A DNA stretch of 64,000 nt from an uncultured Bacteroidota bacterium. GTDB taxonomy: Bacteria; Bacteroidota; Bacteroidia; Bacteroidales; P3. The position numbers and the translations under genes were made by a program. The notes beneath the pieces were generated by a model. The model had not been told where the DNA came from. It did not search any database and saw nothing but the letters and a program-made list of their open reading frames with translations. Positions 35,978 to 45,295 of the stretch are shown one piece after another (the stretch's first letter is position 1; each line of letters opens with the position of its first letter). Where the stretch lies: contig CADAWR010000003.1 in the NCBI GenBank assembly GCA_902791695.1, positions 124,001-188,000 of the forward strand. Direction: 5' to 3'.

Positions 35978-36464
35978 CCAGAGGCATGATGTCGTCGCCA
36001 CCCTCGTCATAGAGGATTGCTGCAGTGCCGGCGTCGAAAATATAGGTGTAGCCACCCTCTTTGGCGACATCGGCGATAGCCTTTTTGGCACGGTCGATGA
36101 TAGGCTTCAGCAGTTCAGCCTCACGATCCTGAAGCTGCTTTTGGGCGCTCTGCTGGAATTCTTCTATGCGTGCGGCCATGTCCTGAATCTCGCGCTGCTT
36201 GGTTTGACGGATAAGCTCAGTCCAGCCAGCCTGATTGGCAACATAGTCGTTGTAGCGTTTTTCGGCCTCTGCCTGCATGGACTTAAGGGTTTCCTCGAGC
36301 TCGGCGACTTCGCCCTGCAGGACAGTCTGCGCAGAGTCGCGGCCGGGCATAATTTGCATAAGATCGTTGGAGTTGATGTGTCCGATTTTGGTGTTCTTCT
36401 GGGCCATTGCGCTGCCGCCCAAAGCGAGCAGGCATACCATGATTGCGATTAAGCTTTTTTTCAT
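35952..36464 (-). CDS. skp: Skp/OmpH family periplasmic chaperone (first paralogue)
   Basis: 170 residues. A signal peptide (MKKSLIAIMVCLLALGGSAMAQ) is followed by an IGHINSNDLMQIMP strand, a long charged coiled-coil region (~residues 45-130) and a C-terminal strand (GYTYIFDAGTAAILYDEG), the standard Skp layout. Skp trimers hold unfolded outer-membrane proteins in the periplasm and deliver them to BamA. It is the last gene of the long minus-strand envelope operon, 16 bases after its paralogue. Its 3' end overlaps mazG by 26 bases tail to tail. Confidence 0.93.
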   Translation of the reverse strand: MKKSLIAIMVCLLALGGSAMAQKNTKIGHINSNDLMQIMPGRDSAQTVLQGEVAELEETLKSMQAEAEKRYNDYVANQAGWTELIRQTKQREIQDMAARIEEFQQSAQKQLQDREAELLKPIIDRAKKAIADVAKEGGYTYIFDAGTAAILYDEGGDDIMPLVKKKLGLK

Positions 36465-36480
36465 TGTGTATATTATTTAT

Positions 36481-37170
36481 TTATCGTTTTTTCTTTTCCA
36501 TTGTGTTTCCACCACCCAGTGGGGTGTTGCGGACCGGGGATTTGGTCATGCTGTCACGCATTTCCGGATTGGAGGGTTTCTTGACCTCTCTGCCGTCCTT
36601 TCCGGAGCCTTTGCCATCAGAGCCTGTGGCAGCTGCGGGTGATGCAGACGTAGCGTTAGGTTTTACGCCAAGTTGCTCCAGCACCTCGTCGCTGATGTCG
36701 TACTTCTTGTTGGCATACAGGACAGTGGGGCTTCCGGCCTTGTCGAAGACAAAAGCATAGTTCTTCTCGTTGGCGATGCGCTCAATGGCGCTGAAGACGC
36801 GGTCCTGGACAGGCTTGAGGAGTTCGGCACGGTGCCTTTCAAGGTCGCCACCGGCGCCGAAATGTTGCTGCTGCAGGTTGCGTATCTCCTGCTCTTTGGT
36901 GCGTATCTCCTCCTGACGACGCTTCTTGAGATTCTCGGGCAACAAGTAGCTTTCCTGCTCGTAATCGGCCCGCATCGTTTCAAGCTCTGCGGCTTTATCG
37001 GAAAGCTCCTTCTGCCAGTCGGCGACATAGCGGTCGAGCCGCTTTTGTGCGCTGGCATAATCAGGCAGAGACTTGAGCACATAGTCGGTGTTGACCACAG
37101 CATATTTCTGCGCCACAGCCATTGGGGTGAGGCATAACAGGATGAGGATTATGAACAGGCTATGCTTCAT
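36481..37170 (-). CDS. Skp/OmpH family chaperone with extended C-terminal tail (second paralogue)
   Basis: 229 residues. Signal peptide MKHSLFIILILLCLTPMAVAQ, then the Skp core (KYAVVNTDYVLKSLPDY, long charged helices, KNYAFVFDKAGSPTVLYANK). About 60 extra residues after the core are rich in Ser, Gly, Pro and Lys (ATSASPAAATGSDGKGSGKD ... NTMEKKKR) and look disordered. The gene lies two bases downstream of bamA, the usual Bacteroidota bamA-skp-skp order, and probably works with it on outer-membrane protein delivery. The tail is unusual and has no recognised motif. Confidence 0.9.
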   Translation of the reverse strand: MKHSLFIILILLCLTPMAVAQKYAVVNTDYVLKSLPDYASAQKRLDRYVADWQKELSDKAAELETMRADYEQESYLLPENLKKRRQEEIRTKEQEIRNLQQQHFGAGGDLERHRAELLKPVQDRVFSAIERIANEKNYAFVFDKAGSPTVLYANKKYDISDEVLEQLGVKPNATSASPAAATGSDGKGSGKDGREVKKPSNPEMRDSMTKSPVRNTPLGGGNTMEKKKR

Positions 37171-37172
37171 TG

Positions 37173-39719
37173 CTAATCAAGACTCTGACCAATGGAGAAG
37201 TGGAACTGACTGCCTCCTGAAGCGCCATCGAAACCATAGCCCCAATCGACGCCTATGAGGCCGAACATGGGCATGAAGAGGCGCACACCGATACCAGCAG
37301 CATTATACATCTTGAAGGGCTGGAACTCACTGATGTCGCTCCAGCAGTTGCCACCCTCGACAAAGCCTGCCAGCCAAATAGTGGCGGTGTTGCTCTCAAT
37401 GATAGGCTGGCGAAGTTCGAGGGTGAATCGGTCGAACACAGCGCCGCCTCCTTTGGTGCTGGCACCGATGGAGTTGTTCTGGTAACCGCGCAGAGGAACA
37501 ACCTCGCGTCCGTCGACCATCCACGACGAAAGACCATCGCCACCAACGAAGTAGCGTCCGAAGGGCGAGAGGCCTATCTTGTCATTATAGTAACTCATGA
37601 AGCCGAAGCGGAAGCGAGCGTTGAGCACCACATCGCCAACGAGATTAAGCATCCACGAACCGCGCATGTTGACTTTGTAGTATTCTATCCACTTGTACTT
37701 CTCCTGCTTGGTGGCGAACTCCGTCTTGCCTGCTATCAGAGAATAGGGGGGAGTAAGGAAAGCGCTCACAGACACCTCGGAGCCGCTGCGGGCATAAATA
37801 GGTGAATCGAGAGAGTTGCGACTTATGGTGAATCCATAGCTCAGGTCGTTGGAGACACCGTCGGAAAATATATCCGAAGAGGTGAGATTATGATAGTTGA
37901 CCAACGTATAGTGCTTGTAGCTGATACCATGGCTGACAATAAAGTAGTCATCGGGCCATTTCAAGCGCTTGGAGAAACTCACGCCAGCACCGGTAATCTG
38001 GAGACTATAGTAGTTGGCGTTGTCTCGTCCATAGTAGAAGCCGTTGCTGTACATATTATGATAGATAGAGCCCGTGAGCGACTGTGCCTGATGACCGCCC
38101 AGCCAAGGTTCAGTAAACGAAGCGCTGAGGGAATAGTAATGCGTACCGTTGGTAACAGCGTTGATACCCAGCTTCTGTCCGTCGCCGGCGGGAAGTGGTG
38201 CCCATGCATCCTTGTTGAAGATATTGCGGATGCTGAAATTGTTGAGCTGAACGCCAATCTGACCTATAACCATTCCACCACCGTATCCGCCCTGCAGGTT
38301 AAGCTGGCTGGTGGAGCCTTCCTCAACCTTGTATACAATATCCACGGTGCCGTCATCGGCGTTGGGCTTAGGTTCGGGGATTATGCTCTCCTCCTTGAAG
38401 TAGCCGAGCGTCACAAGCTCGCGACGGCTACGGATGATGGCATCGCGACTAAAGAGGTCGCCGGGGCGAGTATGTAGCTCGCGCATGATGACCTTGTCGT
38501 TAGTGATTGTATTACCCTCGACCGAAACATTGCGGATACGGGCCTGCTTGCCCTCGACAATGCGTATCTCGATATCGATAGAATCGCCATCCACAGCAAC
38601 CTCGACTGGAGTGGCACGGAAAAAGAGATAGCCATTATCCATATAGAGCGACGTGATGTCCGTTCCCGACGGATTATAGCTGATGTTCATATCCAGCTCC
38701 TTCTTGTTGTATGGGTCACCCTTATTGATGCGCATAGCCCTGTGCAGCAGCTCGTCACTATAGACGGTATTGCCAGTGAAGGTGATATTTCGGAAGAAGA
38801 AACGCTGGCCTTCGTATACATTCACCTTAACCTTAACAAGATCTTGCTTAGATGTCTTACTTTCCCCGTCGGTTTGCGGCACATCCCAAACAGTGTCACT
38901 GATAATGCGAGCATCACGGAAGCCCTGCTCGTTGTAGTAGGCTATCACCTTGTCCAGATCCTCGCGGAAGTCGCTCTCAATATAGCGGCTCTTCTTCCAG
39001 AAAGCCTTGGTCCAGAAGCGTAACTTCCAGAAATAATGGACATCGTGAGTCTTCTCCATCTTGCTCTGCAGCGTGATGGTCTTCACCTGCTCGTTACCAT
39101 CGAAAATCAAGCTGTCTATCTTGACGACCTTACCACGATTGACATTAAAAGTAACCGTAACACGGCCATTGGTGTCCTGTTCCGTGGTTGGATTGACCGC
39201 CACACGGGTATAGCCTTTATCTATGTAATAGCCCTTGATTTTGTTTACCGAGGTACGGAGCATGTTCTCTGTAACCACCTCGCCGTTAGCTATCTTTATC
39301 TCTTCACGCAGCTTGTCTGCCTCACCTTTCTTCACCCCAGTGAAGGAAAACTTCTCCAAACGTGGACGTTCCTTGAGCACTATCTTGAGGAAAATGATAT
39401 TGCCTTGTATACGGCTTACACGCACCTGCACATCTTCGAACATACCCTGCTTCCAAAGGTTCTCCACAGCAGCAGAAACCTTGTCGCCCGGCACCTTGAT
39501 ACGATCGCCTACCTGTAGGCCGGCCACAAGCTGCACTACACGAGTATCGAAGTTGTCGGCACCTTCATAACTTATACCGCCTATCTCGTATGTCTTTGGA
39601 GTAAGATAATCCAGGTCGTATCCATCGCCACCACCGACAACAGTCTGCGCTCTCAGCACAAAGCCACTGAGCATCAGAAACATTGCAAATAGTAGCAGTC
39701 GTTTCGTTTGTTTCATCAT
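37173..39719 (-). CDS. bamA: Outer-membrane protein assembly factor BamA
   Basis: 848 residues. The signal peptide is followed by POTRA domains (visible starts near GGISYEGADNFDTRVV, RLEKFSFTGVKKGEADKL, KIDSLIFDGNEQVKTI, FFFRNITFTGNTVYSDELL and ARIRNVSVEGNTITNDKVI), then a 16-strand Omp85 barrel from about residue 480. The barrel carries the loop-6 motif VPLRGYQNN (RGF/RGY type) and ends in a final strand FHFSIGQSLD. BamA inserts beta-barrel proteins into the outer membrane. It is flanked by uppS upstream (88-base gap) and two skp genes downstream. The start could be the next Met one codon later; this changes nothing functionally. Confidence 0.96.
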   Translation of the reverse strand: MMKQTKRLLLFAMFLMLSGFVLRAQTVVGGGDGYDLDYLTPKTYEIGGISYEGADNFDTRVVQLVAGLQVGDRIKVPGDKVSAAVENLWKQGMFEDVQVRVSRIQGNIIFLKIVLKERPRLEKFSFTGVKKGEADKLREEIKIANGEVVTENMLRTSVNKIKGYYIDKGYTRVAVNPTTEQDTNGRVTVTFNVNRGKVVKIDSLIFDGNEQVKTITLQSKMEKTHDVHYFWKLRFWTKAFWKKSRYIESDFREDLDKVIAYYNEQGFRDARIISDTVWDVPQTDGESKTSKQDLVKVKVNVYEGQRFFFRNITFTGNTVYSDELLHRAMRINKGDPYNKKELDMNISYNPSGTDITSLYMDNGYLFFRATPVEVAVDGDSIDIEIRIVEGKQARIRNVSVEGNTITNDKVIMRELHTRPGDLFSRDAIIRSRRELVTLGYFKEESIIPEPKPNADDGTVDIVYKVEEGSTSQLNLQGGYGGGMVIGQIGVQLNNFSIRNIFNKDAWAPLPAGDGQKLGINAVTNGTHYYSLSASFTEPWLGGHQAQSLTGSIYHNMYSNGFYYGRDNANYYSLQITGAGVSFSKRLKWPDDYFIVSHGISYKHYTLVNYHNLTSSDIFSDGVSNDLSYGFTISRNSLDSPIYARSGSEVSVSAFLTPPYSLIAGKTEFATKQEKYKWIEYYKVNMRGSWMLNLVGDVVLNARFRFGFMSYYNDKIGLSPFGRYFVGGDGLSSWMVDGREVVPLRGYQNNSIGASTKGGGAVFDRFTLELRQPIIESNTATIWLAGFVEGGNCWSDISEFQPFKMYNAAGIGVRLFMPMFGLIGVDWGYGFDGASGGSQFHFSIGQSLD

Positions 39720-39807
39720 TTATAGTTTGGCATGTCGTCAGACCACCCGACAACCATATAATAACTCAAATGGTGATGATTTATTATATTACGCGCAAAT
39801 ATTTTTT

Positions 39808-40542
39808 TTATTTCCCTTCAACCTGGGCTTCTGTTTTTCCGAAACGACGCTGACGCCCTTGGAAATCCACCACCGCAGTATAGAAGTCCTCATGACGGAA
39901 ATCAGGCCAAAGCAAATCGATGAAATAAAGCTCCGTATATGCCATCTGCCACAACAGGAAGTTGCTTATACGCAACTCTCCGCCGGTACGAATAAGCAGG
40001 TCGGGGTCTGGGTAGTCGCGTGTAGCAAGATAGCCGCGCAGCGTCTCCTCGTCGACACTTTCCGGATTCAGCCCCTCACGACAAATCTGTTTAATTGCCT
40101 CCGCCATCTCCCAACGCGCGCTGTAGCTCAATGCCAATATCAGCGTTGTGCCGCTATTGGCCGACGTCTTGTCTATACAACCCTGGAGCACCTTGCGCGA
40201 CCGTTCCGGGATGCGCTGAATATCACCGATGGTCATAAGACGCACATTGTTTTCCATGAGAGTTTTGGTCTCATCATTTACCGCCTTAATCAGTAACTCC
40301 ATAAGCCCGTCGACTTCGGCTTGCGGCCGGTTCCAGTTCTCGGTGCTGAAAGTATAGAGCGTAAGATACCGCACACCAAGTTCCACGGCTGCTTCCACGG
40401 CATGCCGCACAGCAGTGATGGCATTGTTGTGCCCAAAAATACGCTCGTGCTTCTGTTTCATGGCCCAACGGCCATTACCATCCATGATTATTGCCACATG
40501 CTGTGGCACGCGGTTCATGTCTATCTGTTCCCTTATTGTCAT
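39808..40542 (-). CDS. uppS: Isoprenyl transferase (undecaprenyl diphosphate synthase)
   Basis: 244 residues of a cis-prenyltransferase. Visible: HVAIIMDGNGRWA (catalytic Asp21), the FSTENWNRP motif, ALSYSARWE, and the C-terminal DLLIRTGGELRISNFLLWQ and YTELYF motifs. It condenses isopentenyl diphosphate units onto farnesyl diphosphate to make the C55 carrier lipid used for peptidoglycan and surface glycans. Its place just before bamA and six bases after the DUF6089 gene is the common Bacteroidota arrangement. Confidence 0.96.
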   Translation of the reverse strand: MTIREQIDMNRVPQHVAIIMDGNGRWAMKQKHERIFGHNNAITAVRHAVEAAVELGVRYLTLYTFSTENWNRPQAEVDGLMELLIKAVNDETKTLMENNVRLMTIGDIQRIPERSRKVLQGCIDKTSANSGTTLILALSYSARWEMAEAIKQICREGLNPESVDEETLRGYLATRDYPDPDLLIRTGGELRISNFLLWQMAYTELYFIDLLWPDFRHEDFYTAVVDFQGRQRRFGKTEAQVEGK

Positions 40543-40548
40543 ATCGCT

Positions 40549-41412
40549 TTATAATTTACAACGTTTAGAGCGCGTCCATCCCAATAAGGTCTCCAGGTTC
40601 ACACCAATGGATACATTCATGAACGCATACCAATCATTCAGTGCATCGTCACCTCTTTTGATGCCGGAGGCATTCACATATCCCGCCTCCACTTCACCGC
40701 TGCGGTCAGCCATACGGGCCGCCATCTCTCCCTCAAGCACTTCGGCCTCAAGCAATGTGCTGCCCACGTATGTAGTGCTCACATCGTCCAAGTAGTCAGT
40801 CCATGTCATACGGAAACCATATTCCGCCGTAAGCGAGAATGTCTTGTTGAGCCTGACTTTAACGCCAACGCCAAATGGCATACAAAGCTGTACTAGTGCA
40901 TATGGGCGCCTGTTAGGGTACAGCGATGTACCTTGTCCCTCTGTGTGAAGGGGCTGCAATGCTGCCCATTGCATATTGTCATCCTTGTCATAATACTGTG
41001 CCATAGGATTAAAGTGGAACACACCTATACCACCAAAGATGTACGGTGTCCATGCGCTCTCCGTAGCACCTGGGCCAAAAGGACGGAAGTTAAACTCCAC
41101 CAAAGCATCCACCTCGATGATATTGCTCCTGAAGTTCAAATTGCGCCGCACAATATAGTCCTTCTCGCACGAAATACTCCCATATTCAGCCCCAACTCTT
41201 ACCGCCCACCTGTTGTCCAATCGTGTCCTTAAACCAACACCGCCGGCAGCATGCAACGTCGAGAAAGCCGACTGGTTGTTAAGGTCACCAATATAATTCA
41301 TTGTTCCTCCGTACAGCACAATCTCGCTCTGCCGCAAGAAATCTATGCTCTGTGCGACAGCGCCCACAGACAGTGCTGCAGTCAGCAGAAATATGCAAAG
41401 GTGTTTATTCAC
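40549..41412 (-). CDS. DUF6089-type outer-membrane beta-barrel protein
   Basis: 287 residues with a signal peptide (MNKHLCIFLLTAALSVGAVAQ) and alternating strands typical of a small outer-membrane barrel (SEIVLYGGTMNYIGDLNN, WAVRVGAEYGSISCEKDY, TPYIFGGIGVFHFNPMAQYY, FSLTAEYGFRMTWTDYLDD). The FHFNP and TDYLDDVSTTYV segments and the position before uppS-bamA match the DUF6089 family. No enzyme motif is present and the role is unknown. It overlaps the DUF4837 gene by eight bases and is six bases before uppS. Confidence 0.85.
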   Translation of the reverse strand: MNKHLCIFLLTAALSVGAVAQSIDFLRQSEIVLYGGTMNYIGDLNNQSAFSTLHAAGGVGLRTRLDNRWAVRVGAEYGSISCEKDYIVRRNLNFRSNIIEVDALVEFNFRPFGPGATESAWTPYIFGGIGVFHFNPMAQYYDKDDNMQWAALQPLHTEGQGTSLYPNRRPYALVQLCMPFGVGVKVRLNKTFSLTAEYGFRMTWTDYLDDVSTTYVGSTLLEAEVLEGEMAARMADRSGEVEAGYVNASGIKRGDDALNDWYAFMNVSIGVNLETLLGWTRSKRCKL

Positions 41413-42406
41413 CCTGCGGCCATTTTATCGAACGGCAGATACCATCCACTTGCATCAGGTAGTCGCGCTTATTGAAGCGCGGACAATATACATAACCTGT
41501 GAGTTCAACAATCTGCTTGCCATCGGGCGACAGCAGGCAGTAGCTCACGAAGGGACCTCCCATAAAGTCTCCGAACAAACGCCACAGTCCCCGGGTCTCA
41601 ATGCAATATTTCGCACCCTCGAAGTCCACCACACGACTCTCCAACGCCACCCTCCGCTCGGTACCCATATAGCTACCTTCTTCTGGTCCCGGCACCTCAC
41701 GCCTCATCATTGTGTCAAGACGGTTCCAAATCTTGGCGGTGTCGAATTGACGTTCGTCGCTATAGGGCATCACCTGCACCAAAACACCAAGACCGAAGTC
41801 CTTTGTCTCCTTGCGCAACCATACAAAGTCGCCGTCGTCTTTAGCCCATGAGAACTCCTTGGGCAAAGTCAGGCTGAAGCCATATTTGTCTTGAACCTTC
41901 TGCATCAATTCCACATTGCGGTCTTTGTAGAAGGCATTATCCATACGGCGGTATTCATCCCTGTATATCTCCTCGACTATACGGCCTGCATGCTTGCGCA
42001 ACATTTCGCACAAACTGGCCTCACTTGTAGCGGCAATGTCTATCACCGTCTGGGGTTCTGCCCACTGGTCATGATGTATATAGAACTTATCAGGGTTGTC
42101 ACCCTTGACATCACATATAACCACATTGCGATGCATCTTGAACATCTGTGTGTTGTGCAGCGACGACACTGGCACATTGACCACATCGAATCGCGGTTCG
42201 TTCTGAGGTAGCCCTTCCTGTGGAGCGCGGAAGATTGAGTCGATAAGTGCCAAAGTCGCACCCGTGTACAGCCCCTTGTCGGCAGCGATTAGCACCTCAC
42301 AAGTCTTGCCCGATGAGCTACGCTTCCCAAGCGCCTTGGTCTCAGGACTATTACAACCTGCCAGCAATGCAACTGCCAACAGTATGATTGCATGTAACTG
42401 TTTCAT
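41405..42406 (-). CDS. DUF4837-type lipoprotein
   Basis: 333 residues. A lipoprotein signal (MKQLHAIILLAVALLAGC, Cys18) is followed by a soluble domain with landmarks of the DUF4837 family (VLIAADKGLY, FDVVNVPVSS, MFKMHRNVVICDV, YGFSLTLPKEFSWAKDDGDF, GPFVSYCLLSPDGKQIVELTGYVY). The function of the family is not established. It is located in the envelope operon six bases after an SDR gene and overlapping the DUF6089 gene, a neighbourhood often kept in Bacteroidota, so a role at the envelope is likely. Confidence 0.85.
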   Translation of the reverse strand: MKQLHAIILLAVALLAGCNSPETKALGKRSSSGKTCEVLIAADKGLYTGATLALIDSIFRAPQEGLPQNEPRFDVVNVPVSSLHNTQMFKMHRNVVICDVKGDNPDKFYIHHDQWAEPQTVIDIAATSEASLCEMLRKHAGRIVEEIYRDEYRRMDNAFYKDRNVELMQKVQDKYGFSLTLPKEFSWAKDDGDFVWLRKETKDFGLGVLVQVMPYSDERQFDTAKIWNRLDTMMRREVPGPEEGSYMGTERRVALESRVVDFEGAKYCIETRGLWRLFGDFMGGPFVSYCLLSPDGKQIVELTGYVYCPRFNKRDYLMQVDGICRSIKWPQGE

Positions 42407-42412
42407 ATCTTG

Positions 42413-43399
42413 CTATTTTTGTTTGTTCTCTTCTATCCATCGGTTGAACTGCACAATAGCCTCGGATATTGGGGTCTCATGATAGCATAAATCCATTATT
42501 CCATGACTATTGTCATAATACTCCATCACCATAAGTTGCCTCACGTTATGTGTCGATACCTCTGTTCTTATACCCAAGCACCGCAGCGTATCCCCTACCC
42601 TGCCGGCGATTGCCAGTATCCAGTCGGGCAGTGTCACAATCTTTTGGCGGTAACCCATCACACGTGCCTGCAACCTATACAACTCGCTGATAGACAGGCA
42701 ACCTTTACTATTTGTAGCAATATACTTCTCACCATTCTCTCCCTTTGTAAGCGCATTCACCGCAGCTTCCGCCACATCCTGCACGGCGACAAATGCCTTC
42801 CCACCCTTCGGCGCAAATGCAACACTCTTGTTGTATGCCAGTTGCAGCATCCTTCCTGATGAAGGCTTTACATCCCACGCCCCAAGCATATAGCCCGGAT
42901 TAATCACCACCGCATGCCAGTCCGGATGGCACCTTGCCGTCTCTATTACAGCCTGTTCTCCCATACTCTTGCTCAAAGCATAATGGCTACTGCTGAACGG
43001 TTCCTGCATCGGCATAGTCTCGTTGGCCGGATTACCGGCACTGCCATAGCCAATGGTATTTGCCGTCGAGACATGCACTAACCGCCTGATTCCATGCTCT
43101 TCCATCACTCTCACCACCATCCGGGGCAGATCCCTGTTCACCGGCAGATAGTCTTCGAGCTTGCCTATCGACATATCTGTAATGCCTGCACAGTTTATCA
43201 CAGCATCACATTCTTCGGCAGCCCGGCACAGTGTCTCATAGTCCAATGGCGAACCGACAATCTCTTGCCAACCGCCACCGTGCAACCTGATGCCTCCCGA
43301 ACGGCGAACCAGAGCAACCACACTGTGCTCCTCCGCCACCAGACGGCTCAACACATTATGGCCCAACAGACCCGTGGCGCCAAGCAGAAGCACTTTCAT
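42413..43399 (-). CDS. NAD(P)-dependent extended SDR (epimerase/dehydratase family)
   Basis: 328 residues. The N-terminal Rossmann motif GATGLLGHNV (GxxGxxG), INCAGITDM, and the catalytic Tyr-x-x-x-Lys as YALSKSMGEQAV with an upstream HVSTANTIGYG identify an extended short-chain dehydrogenase/reductase. The substrate might be a nucleotide sugar or another alcohol/ketone and cannot be told from the sequence. It lies between the HHH-barrel gene (42-base gap) and the DUF4837 lipoprotein (six-base gap) in the envelope operon. Confidence 0.88.
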   Translation of the reverse strand: MKVLLLGATGLLGHNVLSRLVAEEHSVVALVRRSGGIRLHGGGWQEIVGSPLDYETLCRAAEECDAVINCAGITDMSIGKLEDYLPVNRDLPRMVVRVMEEHGIRRLVHVSTANTIGYGSAGNPANETMPMQEPFSSSHYALSKSMGEQAVIETARCHPDWHAVVINPGYMLGAWDVKPSSGRMLQLAYNKSVAFAPKGGKAFVAVQDVAEAAVNALTKGENGEKYIATNSKGCLSISELYRLQARVMGYRQKIVTLPDWILAIAGRVGDTLRCLGIRTEVSTHNVRQLMVMEYYDNSHGIMDLCYHETPISEAIVQFNRWIEENKQK

Positions 43400-43441
43400 A
43401 CATCTAATAACGCCTCTATTGCCGTTTTATTGCCTTGATAT

Positions 43442-45295
43442 TTATAATTTCAAACGCAACTGGACAAACCATGTCTGGCGGGCAGGCCCCTCTGTCTCAT
43501 CGACGCCACTGCCAACACTGTCCCGATCGTAATAACGTGTAATACCATATTTTGCTGCCAGCGAGAAGTTCTCGTTTATGTTCCACCGCACCACCATATG
43601 GGCTCTCAAGCCTCTGCCGTAGAGCATTGGAATGCTCCATGCGTATTGCAAACAACTTTCGCTCAAATAGAAACGTGCATAATAGCCATCAACATTAAAG
43701 AGGGCCACTCCCGTTGTGATTTGCAGGGCGTTTTTCGAATAACGCGCCGCCTGCGACACCAGCCACCCTTTCTGGGCATCTACATTTTCGCTGTCGAAAC
43801 GCGCATACATGGCACGCGTAATAAGCAGCCAGGCTCCCAAACTGGTTCTCAGTTCCCCCTGCAACTGTCGTCGTGCAGTCTGTTCTCCAAGATACAACGT
43901 GCTGTCTATGTTTGGAATATTACGTTCTTTCAATCTGTCAGTGTAGCGTATCGCAAGTTGCATACAATGCCCTATTTGCCTACTCACTTGCAAACGCAGC
44001 CACGCCCCTGACGACGGACTGTAACTGCCGTAGCGCAACGACTCAAAGCAATGCAAATCAACACTTGCCAACATATTGATACTCCATGGCAACTGCGTTG
44101 CTGCGTCGAATGACACACCTTGCTCGCCTTGCGTGGTCCCTATTGAGTAACTTTGTGCATGAATGTTATGGTAAAGTGGGTGATAGTAACGGTAACTTAC
44201 ACCGAAGCGGTTAAACGACGAGGGCGTCAATGTGGCACCCAACAAGGCTGCCGGATGCCACTCGTCGTCCACTGAAGCCTCCCCATAGAGCGTTAGTCGG
44301 CGCCATTGCCATGTGGCATCCACTCCGCCGTTTAAAAGTCGCTGTCCGCGGAAGCGCGTCTGGTTGTACACGTAGTCTCGAAACTCCAGACTGTCATCAA
44401 AACGCATAGCCGCCACCGTGACACCTGTCACAAGATTACCGCTCCTCCACTCGATATGTCCTCCCGCCAAAGCCTCACCCTGCACCTTGGATGCAAAGGC
44501 CGAGAGATGCATGTTGCGCCATAGACTTACAGTGGCAGCAGCGCCCTCCAAATAATCGGTCTCATAAATTGCGCTGGCCGGACGCACACCTGTACCGAAC
44601 CGTTCGGGCGTAGCACCCATGATATTGAATGGCTTGAAACCTGTCCACATAGTGAGACCTTGGCCAAACTGCAGACCATAACGCCCCACAATAAACTTTT
44701 CCAACCGACCAATATCACTGATCATCAAGTGGTAGCCATAGAAATTTTTCTTACCCCATGCCTCGCCGGGATCCTTGTCGGCCACCAGACGCACACTCAC
44801 CTTGTTACGATAGTTGTAGTTGTAGCACAACATGGCACGTAGGTTGTCGCCTTCATATCGACCGTCCCGGTAACCAGCAGCCTGCTCTATTGTGCCACCT
44901 ACTCCAGTGACTATATTGTGGCGCCCTTGCCACCAGCAGAACTTTGCACGCCCGTCGTATGGCTCGGCCTTGGTTATCGTTGTCAGCAGTGCTACTGTCA
45001 TACTGTCAAAGCCCGGTATCAAAGCCAGCTCCTTGGTAGACATCAGCTGCCCGTAGAGTATTATGTAATTGCACAGTGCGCGGTATCGGAATGGCGTCAT
45101 CAGGGGCAAATCACGCACTGCAGCAGTATCGTTAATGTTCACCGGATCAACGCTCAACTGCATAATCATATCGGCAGCCGCAGCAGCATTGTCTTCGGAT
45201 ACATCTTCTTGCATCCATTGCTCTATGGCATCGTCGACCTGTGCCATTGCGGACAACGGTATCAACGTCATGATTATTATGAGCCACCATCTCAT
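43442..45295 (-). CDS. Outer-membrane beta-barrel protein with N-terminal helix-hairpin-helix (ComEA-like) domain
   Basis: About 617 residues. A signal peptide (ending LIPLSAMAQ) is followed by a short helical region with ComEA-type helix-hairpin-helix features (INDTAAVRDLPLMTPFRYRA, STKELALIPGFDSMTVALL, residues ~55-110), then ~500 residues of amphipathic strands typical of a large outer-membrane barrel and ending in VQLRLKL. The combination occurs in Bacteroidota, but its function is not known; DNA binding by the HHH domain is only a possibility. The Met at 45295 is preferred to the one at 45301 because it gives a classic ATGA overlap with the preceding gene's stop. Confidence 0.82.
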   Translation of the reverse strand: MRWWLIIIMTLIPLSAMAQVDDAIEQWMQEDVSEDNAAAAADMIMQLSVDPVNINDTAAVRDLPLMTPFRYRALCNYIILYGQLMSTKELALIPGFDSMTVALLTTITKAEPYDGRAKFCWWQGRHNIVTGVGGTIEQAAGYRDGRYEGDNLRAMLCYNYNYRNKVSVRLVADKDPGEAWGKKNFYGYHLMISDIGRLEKFIVGRYGLQFGQGLTMWTGFKPFNIMGATPERFGTGVRPASAIYETDYLEGAAATVSLWRNMHLSAFASKVQGEALAGGHIEWRSGNLVTGVTVAAMRFDDSLEFRDYVYNQTRFRGQRLLNGGVDATWQWRRLTLYGEASVDDEWHPAALLGATLTPSSFNRFGVSYRYYHPLYHNIHAQSYSIGTTQGEQGVSFDAATQLPWSINMLASVDLHCFESLRYGSYSPSSGAWLRLQVSRQIGHCMQLAIRYTDRLKERNIPNIDSTLYLGEQTARRQLQGELRTSLGAWLLITRAMYARFDSENVDAQKGWLVSQAARYSKNALQITTGVALFNVDGYYARFYLSESCLQYAWSIPMLYGRGLRAHMVVRWNINENFSLAAKYGITRYYDRDSVGSGVDETEGPARQTWFVQLRLKL

